Positions 1 through 9,278 of a stretch of 64,000 nucleotides of DNA are shown here, piece by piece. The notes under the pieces are model-generated. The model saw only the letters and a list, made by a program, of their open reading frames with translations. It was not told the origin of the DNA and did not search any database. Made by a program: the position numbers and the translations under genes. Origin of the DNA: Acetobacteraceae bacterium (GTDB lineage: Bacteria; Pseudomonadota; Alphaproteobacteria; Acetobacterales; Acetobacteraceae); NCBI GenBank assembly GCA_022842185.1, contig JALHQB010000008.1, positions 47,411 to 111,410 of the forward strand, written 5' to 3'. Each line of letters begins with the position of its first letter. Within the stretch, counting starts at the first letter, position 1.

Positions 1-154
1 ACAACTTACGCCTTAACGATGCGACTGCCGGTTCGTTGCGGCCCGGAGGCGGGCCCCGAGAAGATTTCAGCTCCTGCTTGGCGCCGAACGCTCTGGCGAC
101 CGACCAAGTGATCGCCACGCAGCCCGAGCCAAAGACGATGCTCTGGAAAAAGCG

Positions 155-1390
155 TCAGTCGGCACTGCCGAAGACGCCCATCTCGGCGGGGATGGGCGCG
201 GCAGTCCTTGGCTGAAGAGTGGGGCTGGCATGCGGCCGCGCCAGGCATCCCATCGGTGCCAGGACGCGCTCCAGCGCGCCCACCACATGCGCCTGCTCCT
301 GGGCGGAGATGCTCGGATACAGCGGGAGCCGGATCAGGCGGGATGACAGGTCGTCGGTGATCGGCAGTGGCGTGGGCGTTCTGGCGAAGCGGCGCCCAGC
401 GGGAGACGAGTGCAGCGGAACGTAATGCATGACGGCCATCACATTCTGCTCGCGGAGCTGAAGCAGCGCAGCGTCTCGCGTCGCACCGTCCCGGGTGAGG
501 ACGTAGTAGATGTGCCCATTATGACGACATTCCGCGGGAACCGTGGGACGGATCAGAAGCCCTGCCGCTTCCAGTGGCGCGAGTGCTTCGTGATAGCGCT
601 GCCAGGCGAACAAGCGCTGAGCCGTGACATCCGCGCCTGCCTCAAGCTGGGCGAGGAGGAATGCTGCCGTCAGTTCACTCGGCAGAAAGGAAGAGCCGAG
701 ATCGACCCACGTATATCGCGCGATCTCACCGCGCGCGAAGGCCGCGCGGTTGGTGCCCTTCTCCCAGATGATCTCGGCGCGCTCCGTCCAGCCGGGATTG
801 TTCACGACAAGGGCGCCGCCTTCGCCGGACATGAGATTCTTCGTCTCGTGGAAGGAAATCGCGGCTGCGTCGCCGAAGGTCCCGAGTTGCTTGCCGCGGA
901 AGGCCGCGTGTAATGCCTGCGCGGCGTCCTCGATCACCACGAGGCCGCGCCTTTCGGCGATCTCGAGAATCGCATCCATCTGCGCAGCGACACCCGCGTA
1001 GTGGACGACACAAATCGCGCGTGTCCGAGGAGTTATTGCGTCTTCGATCGCATTTTCATCAATATTAAGAGTATCTGGTCGTATTTCGACGAAAACCGGA
1101 ACCGCGCCTCGCAAAACGACAGCATTCGCCGTGCTGCAAAAGGTGAAGGACGGCATGATTACTTCATCGCCCGGCTGCAAATTGGCAAGCAGCATCGCCA
1201 TTTCCAGCGCCGTCGTCGCCGATCCGGTCAGAAGGGTGCGTAAGGCAGAGAGCTGATGTTCCAGAAAATTCTGACAGCGGTGTGTAAAAACGCCATTTCC
1301 GGAAAGATGACGGCTGTCGATAACTTCCTTCATATAGCTGAACTCGGATCCTGTTACTGCAGGACGATTGAATGCTATTCGATCAAACAT
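155..1390 (-). CDS. wecE: WecE-like dTDP-sugar 4-aminotransferase (DegT/DnrJ/EryC1/StrS family)
   Basis: A 411-residue PLP-dependent aminotransferase that would make an amino sugar nucleotide, by analogy with WecE (dTDP-4-dehydro-6-deoxyglucose to dTDP-4-amino-4,6-dideoxygalactose). The sequence follows E. coli WecE closely from end to end: GDEVIMPSFTF near residue 75, VVHYAGVAAQMD near 128, VIEDAAQ near 152, and the Schiff-base motif SFHETKN with Lys184. The C-terminus is about 35 residues longer than WecE. It is the last gene of the leftward polysaccharide operon, but a gap of about 430 bp separates it from the glycosyltransferase gene upstream, so it may have its own promoter. The family is certain; the exact sugar substrate is inferred. 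Confidence 0.9.
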   Translation of the reverse strand: MFDRIAFNRPAVTGSEFSYMKEVIDSRHLSGNGVFTHRCQNFLEHQLSALRTLLTGSATTALEMAMLLANLQPGDEVIMPSFTFCSTANAVVLRGAVPVFVEIRPDTLNIDENAIEDAITPRTRAICVVHYAGVAAQMDAILEIAERRGLVVIEDAAQALHAAFRGKQLGTFGDAAAISFHETKNLMSGEGGALVVNNPGWTERAEIIWEKGTNRAAFARGEIARYTWVDLGSSFLPSELTAAFLLAQLEAGADVTAQRLFAWQRYHEALAPLEAAGLLIRPTVPAECRHNGHIYYVLTRDGATRDAALLQLREQNVMAVMHYVPLHSSPAGRRFARTPTPLPITDDLSSRLIRLPLYPSISAQEQAHVVGALERVLAPMGCLARPHASPTLQPRTAAPIPAEMGVFGSAD

Positions 1391-1823
1391 CGGACCGCTT
1401 CCCTCGGTTGTGTGTCAGTCGGTGGCGAGGTGCGCTCCGCCCCGTCCAGCAGCGCTTGGCAATCGTTTTCCGCCGCGCCACGCCTACCCGAGCGCGCGGG
1501 CTCGAAAGGTCAAGCCGCAACAAGCACTTACCGGTAAGTGACCTCGTCATTCAGTGATCATCGCACAAAGCGGCCACAAAATAAGAGACAAAAAGCGACA
1601 TCGCGAAGGATTTAATGTGGGATATTATTCTATAAATAGGCTCCGCAATCTCACAAATGGATGTCATTCTACTAAGAATAGGCTTGGGTGTGGGTGGCGG
1701 CGATCAAGGTTGCGACACGAATCGTAATTCTACTTGTGCGTGGGGTGGAGTTATCCGGCTTTCATTGGACGATCGCTTGTGATGAGAGCATGGGTGACTG
1801 ACGCGGCAGGTGTCACCTATTGA
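1391..1823. promoter_or_regulatory. AT-rich intergenic gap upstream of the WecE-like gene
   Basis: No credible reading frame is present. The section from about 1550 to 1735 is markedly AT-richer than the flanking genes and contains ATATTATTCTATAAATA near 1622-1640, which could hold a minus-strand promoter for the aminotransferase. The exact -35/-10 elements cannot be assigned by eye. This is the only sizeable break in an otherwise overlapping gene string from 9150 to 155. Confidence 0.5.
1793..1817 (-). terminator. Weak stem-loop after the GT4 gene
   Basis: GGTGAC (1793-1798) and GTCACC (1812-1817) form a perfect 6-bp inverted repeat just beyond the stop of the minus-strand glycosyltransferase. 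There is no U-tract on the minus strand, so a role as an intrinsic terminator is doubtful. Confidence 0.3.
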
Positions 1824-3131
1824 TTACGTAACCAACCGCGCTGGGAGCCACTGCGTCAAAAGCTGTTCATAGGCGGCCAGAACCCGGTCCCATTCGAAAG
1901 CCTCGGCATGGCGCGCCCTGGCGGCCCGCTGCATCGTCGCGCGCTGCGCCGGGCCAGCGAGAAGACCGTCCAACGCCGCGGCGCAGCCATCGGCGTCGTT
2001 AAAATATGTCGCGGCGGAACCGGCGACCCATCGATTGAAGCGGTTGTCATGCGCAAGAACGGCATTGCCAGCGCCCAAGGCTTCCACCAGGGAAGGATTG
2101 GTGCCGCCCACCCGGTGCCCATGTGCGTACAGGGTCGCATGAGACCGCAGCGCGTTGACGACGGCCTGCTCATAGATGGCACCCGGAAACATCACTTCGG
2201 CGGACGCTGCTGATCGGACTGCGGCGTGATACGGGTTGCCGACGCTGTCGAGGCGGCCGAGCACGACGAGAGGGATGCCACGCGGTCGGCGCGAGAAGGC
2301 CGAGACCAATTCGAGGATGGAGTTCTCAGGCTCGATGCGGGCGATCGACGTGACGTAGCGATCTGGCTCCAGGCCAAGTCGGGACCTGATGGGGTCGGCA
2401 TCCACCCCGGTCACGCCATCGGCGCCGTAGGGGATGACCGTGATGCGGCCGTGCGGCGCGTGCCGCGCGAGGTGGTCCGCGATGCACGGGTGATCCGCGA
2501 TCAGATGGTCGGCCCCATATTTCGCCGCACGCTCATTCATCCAGAGCCAGCCGCGGACCGGGCGCGACCATTTCGCCCGTTGCCACTCGATACCGTCCAT
2601 GTTCATGAGATGCGGGATACGCACCGCACGAAGCATCGTTCCCAGCACCGCGGTATTGTACCCCAGCGTCAGCGCGATGTCGGTGCCATGCCGGAGCGAT
2701 GCAACCGTGGCGCGGAGATCCATCTCCATCGCGCCCAGCGGGCCCGGGCTCCATGGCTTGTGCTGGCGGAGATGCACGCCGCGCCATTCCGTGGGACTGC
2801 CCCGCACCTCTGTCTGGCACGCCACCGTGACGCGCCAGCCCCGCTGCGTGAGGTAGAGTGCCAGGCGCTCAGCGAAGGTTTCGAAGCCCCCGTGGCGTGC
2901 AGGAATGCCTCGCGTGCCGAGGATGACGAGGCGTGGCCCCGATGGCGGTTGATGCGGCGCGCATGGCGCGATCTCTCGCGGCCACGACCAGGCGTCGGAC
3001 GTCCCTGCTGCAGACGTAGTCATGCGCGGCGGAGCCACACAGGCATCTCCATCAGTGTCCAACTTGTTCCTCCATCCGGTTGCAGTCGAGGAAAATCCGG
3101 TGCGGTGAGATGCCTCACGCGCCATGATCAC
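1824..3131 (-). CDS. Family 4 glycosyltransferase with N-terminal DUF1972-type domain
   Basis: Cytoplasmic glycosyltransferase of 435 residues that would add a sugar to the lipid-linked repeat unit. The core begins near residue 66 with LVILGTRGIPARHGGFETF, the hallmark of the DUF1972 subgroup (often rhamnosyltransferases), and the GT4 donor-site region LVEALGAGNAVLAHD lies near residue 370. The GTG start at 3131 overlaps the flippase stop (GTGA). ATG codons at 3125 and 3023 are alternatives, and about 65 residues before the domain look like a non-conserved extension, so the start is uncertain. The linkage made cannot be read from sequence. Confidence 0.85.
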   Translation of the reverse strand: MIMAREASHRTGFSSTATGWRNKLDTDGDACVAPPRMTTSAAGTSDAWSWPREIAPCAPHQPPSGPRLVILGTRGIPARHGGFETFAERLALYLTQRGWRVTVACQTEVRGSPTEWRGVHLRQHKPWSPGPLGAMEMDLRATVASLRHGTDIALTLGYNTAVLGTMLRAVRIPHLMNMDGIEWQRAKWSRPVRGWLWMNERAAKYGADHLIADHPCIADHLARHAPHGRITVIPYGADGVTGVDADPIRSRLGLEPDRYVTSIARIEPENSILELVSAFSRRPRGIPLVVLGRLDSVGNPYHAAVRSAASAEVMFPGAIYEQAVVNALRSHATLYAHGHRVGGTNPSLVEALGAGNAVLAHDNRFNRWVAGSAATYFNDADGCAAALDGLLAGPAQRATMQRAARARHAEAFEWDRVLAAYEQLLTQWLPARLVT

Positions 3132-4543
3132 GTTTCACGCTGTTCACCACCGAAGCGCAGGATGGGCATCGGATTGCCCGGCAGGGCGCGCAACACCGCC
3201 ATCAGCGCGATGAATGTCAGCGCGGGCGCCAGCCCCTGCATGAAGGCCGGCAGTCCGCCCAGCGGCAGAAGCGCCATGGTCAGCGCGACCGATGCCGCGA
3301 CTGTGAACCGCAACCACCATCCGTGCTCGAAAGCGCCTGGCAGCGCGCGCGACGCCATGACGAGGTTGACGGTCAGCTGCATCAGTTCGGCGACCAGGGT
3401 CGCGATCGCCGCGCCCGTGGCGGAAAGCGAGGGAACGAGCAGCCAGTTCAGCAGCAGGATAATTCCCAGCGCCGCGGAAGAGGTCCAGATCACATACCGG
3501 ATTGAGGCCGTCGCCATGACCAGAGTGAAGGCCAGCAGGCTGACGAATGCCGCCGCCAGTTTCCATGCCAGCAGGATCAACGCTGTCGCGGCCGGTTCGA
3601 ATTGCGCGCCATAGACCAGACGCAGCACCGGCGCGGCCAGGGGAATTGCCAGCAAGGCGCCGGCGAAATTCACCGTCACGACCAGGCGCATACAGGCCCG
3701 AAACGCGACAACGAGACGATCGAGCGACACCGTCGCGATCGCTGCAAAGACAGTGAGCAGCGGCATCAACACGGTGACGATCATCGCCGCACCGATATCG
3801 ACGAAGCGATAGGCCGCGTTGTACTGCCCCGCCGCCGTATCGCCCGAAATCTCCGCGACGATCAACACATCGACCCGCTGGGCCAGCGCGGTGATCAGTG
3901 CTGCCAACATAATCGGCGCCACCGAGCGGCCGATCTCGGTGATTCCCTTTCGGCCCACCGCCGTGAAATCAGGCCTCAGCAGTCGCCACCCAAGGATCAC
4001 ACCAACGAGCCCGTATCCAACGCCTGCGGCTCCATGGGCAAGGACGGCCCACCCCACCGGCTCCTCCGCAAGGGTCGCCGCGATCCCGAGAGGTGCAATC
4101 AGAAGGAAGGCAACCGTGGGATAGAGCGAAAGGAAGGGCTGATTGGCGACCTGGAACACCGGATCGTAGAAGCGTGCAGCCAACAGAGGCATCGCCGCGC
4201 AGCAAAGGATGACCGGAATGCGCACGGTTGGCGGCGCAATCATCACGGCGATCGCAATGCCGAACAGCGCAACCAGCATCCCAAGCGCCAGGCGAAAGGC
4301 GAGAAAGTTCGCGAACCAGGCGTTGCGCCGCTCGCCGGTCGCGACCAAGTCGCGCGCAAGGATCGAGCTCATGCCGCCATCGGCCAGCGCCGTGGCTATC
4401 GCGACAAAGCTCACCGCCCAGGCATACCGCCCGAGCTGCTCAGGCCCCAGCAACCGGGCGAGCACCACGAAGATGGCGGCCGCTACGATCAGATAGGCAA
4501 AGCGCGAGGAAGCCTGCGCCGAAAGGGCGCGGCCATACGGCAT
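3128..4543 (-). CDS. Wzx-like polysaccharide flippase
   Basis: A 471-residue polytopic inner-membrane protein of the oligosaccharide flippase family, expected to flip undecaprenyl-PP-linked repeat units to the periplasm. The N-terminus (SSRFAYLIVAAAIFVVLARL, then LLGPEQLGRYAWA) matches the first helices of Wzx/PST proteins, and about 12-14 hydrophobic segments follow. It starts 15 nt after the methyltransferase upstream and its stop overlaps the start of the GT4 downstream. With the Wzy-like polymerase at 5751 and the Wzz/Wza pair at 10607-13269 it defines a Wzx/Wzy-dependent pathway. Confidence 0.88.
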   Translation of the reverse strand: MPYGRALSAQASSRFAYLIVAAAIFVVLARLLGPEQLGRYAWAVSFVAIATALADGGMSSILARDLVATGERRNAWFANFLAFRLALGMLVALFGIAIAVMIAPPTVRIPVILCCAAMPLLAARFYDPVFQVANQPFLSLYPTVAFLLIAPLGIAATLAEEPVGWAVLAHGAAGVGYGLVGVILGWRLLRPDFTAVGRKGITEIGRSVAPIMLAALITALAQRVDVLIVAEISGDTAAGQYNAAYRFVDIGAAMIVTVLMPLLTVFAAIATVSLDRLVVAFRACMRLVVTVNFAGALLAIPLAAPVLRLVYGAQFEPAATALILLAWKLAAAFVSLLAFTLVMATASIRYVIWTSSAALGIILLLNWLLVPSLSATGAAIATLVAELMQLTVNLVMASRALPGAFEHGWWLRFTVAASVALTMALLPLGGLPAFMQGLAPALTFIALMAVLRALPGNPMPILRFGGEQRET

Positions 4544-4558
4544 GCGCGGCTGCCCCCG

Positions 4559-5545
4559 TCAGCTCGTTCGCCGCAGCCAGAATGACGTCGGCGGTAGCAT
4601 CTCCGGATGGGCCTGGGCGGGGCAGCGGGCGATCAGGCGCTCCGGTTGGCTCAGATACATGTGGTACATCGGAAGCAGGACCTCGAAATGCGGATTGAAG
4701 GCGAGGAACGCTTCGACCAGGTATTGTTCGTTCCAGAAGAATCGGTGGTCGCGCAGCAGGACGCTGGGATAGTCCCGTGGCGTGAACACGTCGTGGATGT
4801 GAATGACCACGCCTGGCTTCACCCGGCCAAGCCAGGCGAGGACCTCCGTCAGGACGTCGCCTTGCGGCCGGATCATGTGGGAGCTGTCGATGAACAGGAT
4901 GTCGCCAGCTTCGAGCTCGTCGATCAACGCCAGATCGGCGGTCTCGGCCGTTGCGCGCACCAGCGTCACCGGCAGATCAGCCAGCCAAGGCGCTTCATAC
5001 GGTTCTATGCAGACATGCGCACAGCTGTCGGTGCCGTTCATCGCTTCGGCGCGAAGCGCCAGAAGCGTTGACATGCCGCAGCCGACTTCCACGATCCGGC
5101 GCGGGCGATGGTGGCGGATCATCGCGTGCAACGCTGCCGCGTCGAGTGGCCCGAAGAAGCTGTTGCGGTAGTGGTAGCGACGCGGTCCCGGCGGCTGATC
5201 CAACGGAATGTCATGCATTTCGACGAATGGATCGAGTGACTCGAGCAGTTGGATTCCTTGCTCGGCATCCACGCTCAGGCCCGGGATATCCCGCGGATCG
5301 TCCAGCGATTTCACCAGCCGGGAGTGGTTGATCAGCGGCTCGTAGTAATGATCGACCAGGGGATAGACGCCGACGCGATCGAGCACGCGAAAGCTGCGCG
5401 GCGCGTTTCTCGGCGTCATCTGCCTGAGCATCAGCATCATCCGCGCGGATGCCCAGACGAGCGGCCCCATCACCCTGTCGAGCGCCGGGGCGCTTCGCCG
5501 CATGGCGTCATGTTTCCATGTCATTCGCGTCGGAACTCCCATCAT
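4559..5545 (-). CDS. Class I SAM-dependent methyltransferase (Methyltransf_24-like)
   Basis: Likely methylates a sugar or another EPS precursor. The SAM-binding motif IVEVGCGMSTLLAL is followed by CIEPYEAPWL, the acidic strand DILFIDSSHM and VVIHIHDVF, typical of the Methyltransf_24 group. The frame stays open upstream to 5782, which would give 407 residues and overlap the polymerase gene by 32 nt, but the added 79 residues show mixed codon use. I prefer the ATG at 5545 (328 aa); 5524 is also possible. It sits between the polymerase and the flippase in the leftward operon. The substrate is unknown. Confidence 0.75.
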   Translation of the reverse strand: MMGVPTRMTWKHDAMRRSAPALDRVMGPLVWASARMMLMLRQMTPRNAPRSFRVLDRVGVYPLVDHYYEPLINHSRLVKSLDDPRDIPGLSVDAEQGIQLLESLDPFVEMHDIPLDQPPGPRRYHYRNSFFGPLDAAALHAMIRHHRPRRIVEVGCGMSTLLALRAEAMNGTDSCAHVCIEPYEAPWLADLPVTLVRATAETADLALIDELEAGDILFIDSSHMIRPQGDVLTEVLAWLGRVKPGVVIHIHDVFTPRDYPSVLLRDHRFFWNEQYLVEAFLAFNPHFEVLLPMYHMYLSQPERLIARCPAQAHPEMLPPTSFWLRRTS

Positions 5546-5750
5546 CCGGCGGGCCGTCGCGAAGCGACGACCGGCCTCAAGATCTTCTGCATATGTTCGA
5601 CTGCCGAGGCAGATCGCGGCCCATTCAGGGCCAAATTCGGCTGCCCTGCCCGGGTGCCACGCGAGGCATCGGGCCGCTGGTGCGTTGAACGTACGGCGCG
5701 GCCATATCGCTGCATCGGTGACTGTCTGTTTCGCATGGAGGCGTTTCCCA

Positions 5751-7301
5751 TCAACGGCGGGCGCGAGACGAAGGCGCCGCAAGGGTGACGGGATCTTGGC
5801 CAGCGGGCGCCAGGGTCCGATCGTGCAGCCACAAGGCTCCGATCAATCCGAACAGGCCGGCCAACAACTGCGAGACGGTGAGTGAGAGCTTGAAGCCGGG
5901 ATCGACGAAGCCGTGCACCAGATGCGCCAGGAACCCCGTGCAGGCGCCGATCGCAAGCGCGCGCGCAAGCGGATTGTTGCGAATGCGCCGCGCCAGGATG
6001 ACCGCCGCAGCGAACTGGAACAGAAAAGCGGCATAGCCGAACACGCCCGTTTCGCTGAGAACCAGCAGGTGCAGGTTGTGCACCACGTGGTCAGCGTCGG
6101 TGAAGATGCGGGAATAGCCTGTGCGATCATACTGGGTGAAACTGACGGCGAAGTTGTTCAGCCCGACCCCGAGCAGCGGGAATTGTTCCCACATCGAGAT
6201 CGCCGCGCGCGCCAGCGGCATACGGTGCCCCAGGCTGCCCGCATCGTCCCCGAACAACCGCGGAGAAATGATCGACCAGGACGAAACCAGTGCCACGGCC
6301 AGGACAAGGCTACCCAGGATGCCGATGGCCGCGCTGCGCAGTGAAACGACGCGCCTGCCCAGAACCATGAGGACGACGACAGCGGTGCTGAGTGGCACTG
6401 TCGCCCACGCAGCGCGTGAATAACTCAGGACGATCCCGCCGACGCCCGCGATGGCAGCCACGGTGCCGCCCATCCGCGACAAGGCATGGATTCCGGCCAG
6501 CGCCATGGCCAGCGCGATGGGGTATGTGATCTCGAAGAAATACGACAGCACGTTGGGGTCGCCGAAGGTTCCGCCGGGGCGCGCCACCGCACTGGTGTCG
6601 ATGGTGGTCCGCACGAGCGCGGTCTCACCGAACACCGAAAGCCCAAGGTTGCGGCCCGTCGCAAACTGGACGCAGACGAGCAGGAACTGCGGCAGGATGC
6701 CCAGGATCAGGCTCCAGACGAAGACCTGCATCTCTCGTTGCGAGAGATTCATGACAGCGACGCTGATCATCAACAGACCCGCCAGTCGCAGCAGTTCCAG
6801 CCAGGACAGGGCTGGATGGAGCGCGTTGGCGATGCTCAGCATTCCGATCCCCATGAAGAGGACCTGCGGCATGATGACCAAGGGTACGAACTGGATCTGC
6901 CAGGGGCGGCGCATGAGCCGTGATTCCAGCAGGCGCAGTCCGAGCCAGCCGAGCGCGCCGAGCTGGCCCAGCGAGACGGTGACGGCCAGGGCGCCGCCCA
7001 CGAAGTGGAGGTAGCGGCCCGGGATATCGGTGTAGTGCAGAAAGGAGATACTCAGCCCGACAGACAGTCCGATGCCCATGGCGACGACCATCAGCAGCCT
7101 GGCTCGGGCGAAGCTGCCGACCAGCAGAAGGCCGATCAGCCCGGCGGCGCCCGCAACAACCGCCAATACATACCGGGTTTCGAGGCCGCTGACGACGATT
7201 GCGGCCGTCGCGCAGATCGCCCCCAGTACGAGAGCGAAGAGGAAGCCGGATGCGCCGGCCCTGTGCGGACGGTCGCCGGCGATCTCGTGCGCGCCGCTCA
7301 T
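5751..7301 (-). CDS. O-antigen polymerase/ligase-family membrane protein (Wzy-like)
   Basis: A 516-residue integral membrane protein with about 12 hydrophobic segments. The large periplasmic loop region has the Wzy_C signature: PLLGVGLNNFAV, then HVVHNLHLLVLSETGVFG around residues 385-430. In this context it most likely polymerises flipped repeat units in the periplasm; a ligase role cannot be excluded by sequence but fits less well beside Wzx, Wza and Wzz homologues. The ATG at 7301 overlaps the GT2 stop by 4 nt, which implies translational coupling. Confidence 0.85.
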   Translation of the reverse strand: MSGAHEIAGDRPHRAGASGFLFALVLGAICATAAIVVSGLETRYVLAVVAGAAGLIGLLLVGSFARARLLMVVAMGIGLSVGLSISFLHYTDIPGRYLHFVGGALAVTVSLGQLGALGWLGLRLLESRLMRRPWQIQFVPLVIMPQVLFMGIGMLSIANALHPALSWLELLRLAGLLMISVAVMNLSQREMQVFVWSLILGILPQFLLVCVQFATGRNLGLSVFGETALVRTTIDTSAVARPGGTFGDPNVLSYFFEITYPIALAMALAGIHALSRMGGTVAAIAGVGGIVLSYSRAAWATVPLSTAVVVLMVLGRRVVSLRSAAIGILGSLVLAVALVSSWSIISPRLFGDDAGSLGHRMPLARAAISMWEQFPLLGVGLNNFAVSFTQYDRTGYSRIFTDADHVVHNLHLLVLSETGVFGYAAFLFQFAAAVILARRIRNNPLARALAIGACTGFLAHLVHGFVDPGFKLSLTVSQLLAGLFGLIGALWLHDRTLAPAGQDPVTLAAPSSRARR

Positions 7302-8302
7302 GGATGGCCTGCCGCGCCGCTACTGGCCTGCAGGCCCCAGGCGTGCCGCGCAAAGGCCCACATCGTGGCTGCCTGCGTCCTGCCGCGCCGCTCGCCCGGC
7401 AGTACCGCCAAGGCACCGTAGGCCAGGGCGCGCAGCGCGAAGCCGGCTGCCAGCACGGGGCGAAGCAGCGGCAGCGTCCGCGGCCCGTTCAGGCTGCAGT
7501 GCAGACGTACCAGGTTATCCAGCCAGCGTGTGGGTGCGGCGCGGCCGGTCTGCGTGCCGCCCTGGAGGTGACGCACCTGGATCTGGGGCATGTAGCCCAG
7601 ACGCAGGCCGGCGCGCCGCATGCGGCAGCCCCACTCGACATCCTCGGCGTACATGAAAAAGGCTGCATCGAGCCCGCCAACCTGCCGCACCGCATCGGCG
7701 CGCACCATCATGCAGGCGCCGCAGATCCAGTCCACTGGCACCGGGCCGGCACCGAGGCGGTCCGGGCGCACGAGGAAGACGCCCTTCATCTGCCGCGGCA
7801 GCAGCTGGCTCAAGCCGAGGGCATGCACCGCCAGGCTGGTGAAGCCCGGACGCCAGCCGGCGTCACCGACCTGATGGCGGCCATCCTCATGAAGCAGACG
7901 CGGCCCGGCTGCGGCGTAGTCCTTGTTTGCGGCAAGGAACTGCCAAAGCGCCATCAGGCTGCCGGCTTCCGCTGGGAAGGCGTCGGGGTTGAGCAGCAGA
8001 AGGACCTGTCCCCGTGCCACGTCGAAACCGATGTTGTTGCCTCCGGCAAAGCCGGCATTCTTCTGGTTGGCGATCAGACGAACGGATGGGAAGCCGGCCG
8101 CGACCGCAGCCGCGGTTCCGTCCGCCGACGCATTGTCGACGACGATGACCTCCGTCCCTGTTGGCAGATCCGCCGCGAACAAGGCTGCCAGGCACTCGAG
8201 CGCGAGAGCCCGGCAGTTCCAGGTCACAATGATGACGCTGAGCGCCACCTGTCCGACGTCCCCGGTATGCGCGGCGGTGTCAGACTGCGCCATGGCGTTC
8301 AT
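7298..8302 (-). CDS. Family 2 glycosyltransferase
   Basis: A 334-residue GT-A fold glycosyltransferase. It has LSVIIVTWNCRALALECLAA at the N-terminus, VIVVDNASADGT, NAGFAGGNNIGF and the metal-binding-like LLLNPDAFP, an arrangement typical of rhamnosyltransferase-like GT2 enzymes. The reading frame extends to 8683, but that stretch is the wrong frame of the methyltransferase upstream. The ATG at 8302 overlaps the methyltransferase stop (ATGA), which fixes the start. Its own stop overlaps the start of the Wzy-like gene. It belongs to the coupled leftward EPS operon; donor and acceptor sugars are unknown. Confidence 0.88.
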   Translation of the reverse strand: MNAMAQSDTAAHTGDVGQVALSVIIVTWNCRALALECLAALFAADLPTGTEVIVVDNASADGTAAAVAAGFPSVRLIANQKNAGFAGGNNIGFDVARGQVLLLLNPDAFPAEAGSLMALWQFLAANKDYAAAGPRLLHEDGRHQVGDAGWRPGFTSLAVHALGLSQLLPRQMKGVFLVRPDRLGAGPVPVDWICGACMMVRADAVRQVGGLDAAFFMYAEDVEWGCRMRRAGLRLGYMPQIQVRHLQGGTQTGRAAPTRWLDNLVRLHCSLNGPRTLPLLRPVLAAGFALRALAYGALAVLPGERRGRTQAATMWAFARHAWGLQASSGAAGHP

Positions 8303-9150
8303 GCATCCTTGCGGACAAGCGCCATGACCCATGGGTTGAAGCCAGTGGCGAGAAGCGGTTTCGGCAGATGCTTGACGTAGCGGCGCGCGAGCGCACCGAA
8401 CGGCCGCGGAATGCGGGAGTAATTCGCAAGGCCGTCCACGGTGAGCGCCTCGAGTGTGAACGGCAGTCCTTTGAGATAGCGGCGGACATCGCCGTAGCTC
8501 CAAAGAAAATAGTCGCCCCAGACGCGATGCAGCGAAACGCGGAACTTCGCGCTGAGCCAGCGCTCCATGGGTCCGGCCCCAGCATCGAGCGCATGCGCTG
8601 TGTCGACCGGAAACCGGCGGTTCGGCCCCCCGAGCAGCAGATGACCCCCGGGCCGTGTCACGCGGAACAGTTCCCGCGTCCATTGCGTCCGTATGTCGTG
8701 ATAGTCGGGCCGGCGGGTGGCATGGCCATCACGCGTCCCGACATGCTCGAGCACGCCGAAGCTATAGACGCAATCGAAGCTGGCATCCGCGAAGGGAAGT
8801 TCGAGCTTGATCGGATCGGTGACGACGAAGCGCTCGGGGGAAAGTCCGGCAGCCGCCCAGATGGGGGTCTGCTCGATTAGGTCGAACCCGTAGGCGTCAA
8901 ACCCATGATGGGAAAGACGTTGCACCGTCGCACCAACGCCGCAGCCGGCGTCCAGAACCTGCTTCGCCCCGATGCGCCGAAGGATCGGAACCAAATAGTT
9001 GTCGGTTCGGCCTATGTTCTCCTTCTGCTGATCCTCGGCATAACCGGGAATCAATGCCTGGTAGATCACCCCATCACCGTCTGACGGTATGGTAGCGGCA
9101 TATCCATCGATATGCGTGATAACCCGAGAAGGTTCGATCATTACAACCAT
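8299..9150 (-). CDS. Class I SAM-dependent methyltransferase
   Basis: First gene of the leftward EPS operon (283 aa). The Rossmann motif QVLDAGCGVGATVQRL lies near residue 65, followed by DAYGFDLIEQTP, LPFADASFDCVYSFGVLEH (motifs II/III) and TRPGGHLLLGGPN. This is the UbiE/Methyltransf_11-like class that often modifies sugars in polysaccharide clusters. An in-frame ATG at 9141 is an alternative start. It is divergent from the ATPase gene across a short gap, so both operons could share a control region. Confidence 0.85.
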   Translation of the reverse strand: MVVMIEPSRVITHIDGYAATIPSDGDGVIYQALIPGYAEDQQKENIGRTDNYLVPILRRIGAKQVLDAGCGVGATVQRLSHHGFDAYGFDLIEQTPIWAAAGLSPERFVVTDPIKLELPFADASFDCVYSFGVLEHVGTRDGHATRRPDYHDIRTQWTRELFRVTRPGGHLLLGGPNRRFPVDTAHALDAGAGPMERWLSAKFRVSLHRVWGDYFLWSYGDVRRYLKGLPFTLEALTVDGLANYSRIPRPFGALARRYVKHLPKPLLATGFNPWVMALVRKDA

Positions 9151-9278
9151 TGTATTCCCGTTGGTTGGTTTTCTTGGCCTGCTCGCCGAAGCTTTGCTTG
9201 CCTCTGATACCTGATTAGTGGGATGAAAGCGATGGTTCAGTGTGGAAAATGTGTGTTGCCCATTTTCGGGGATACCGT
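9151..9278. promoter_or_regulatory. Divergent control region of the two EPS operons
   Basis: This short stretch separates the two divergent EPS transcription units. It must hold the promoter for the leftward genes and probably that for the rightward genes. It is richer in T and G runs than the coding flanks, but I cannot assign a defined operator or -10/-35 pair. Confidence 0.4.

Noticed and set aside
1..154. Possible end of an upstream gene at the window start
   Set aside because: The short frames there overlap the aminotransferase gene in other frames and show no domain; nothing can be supported.
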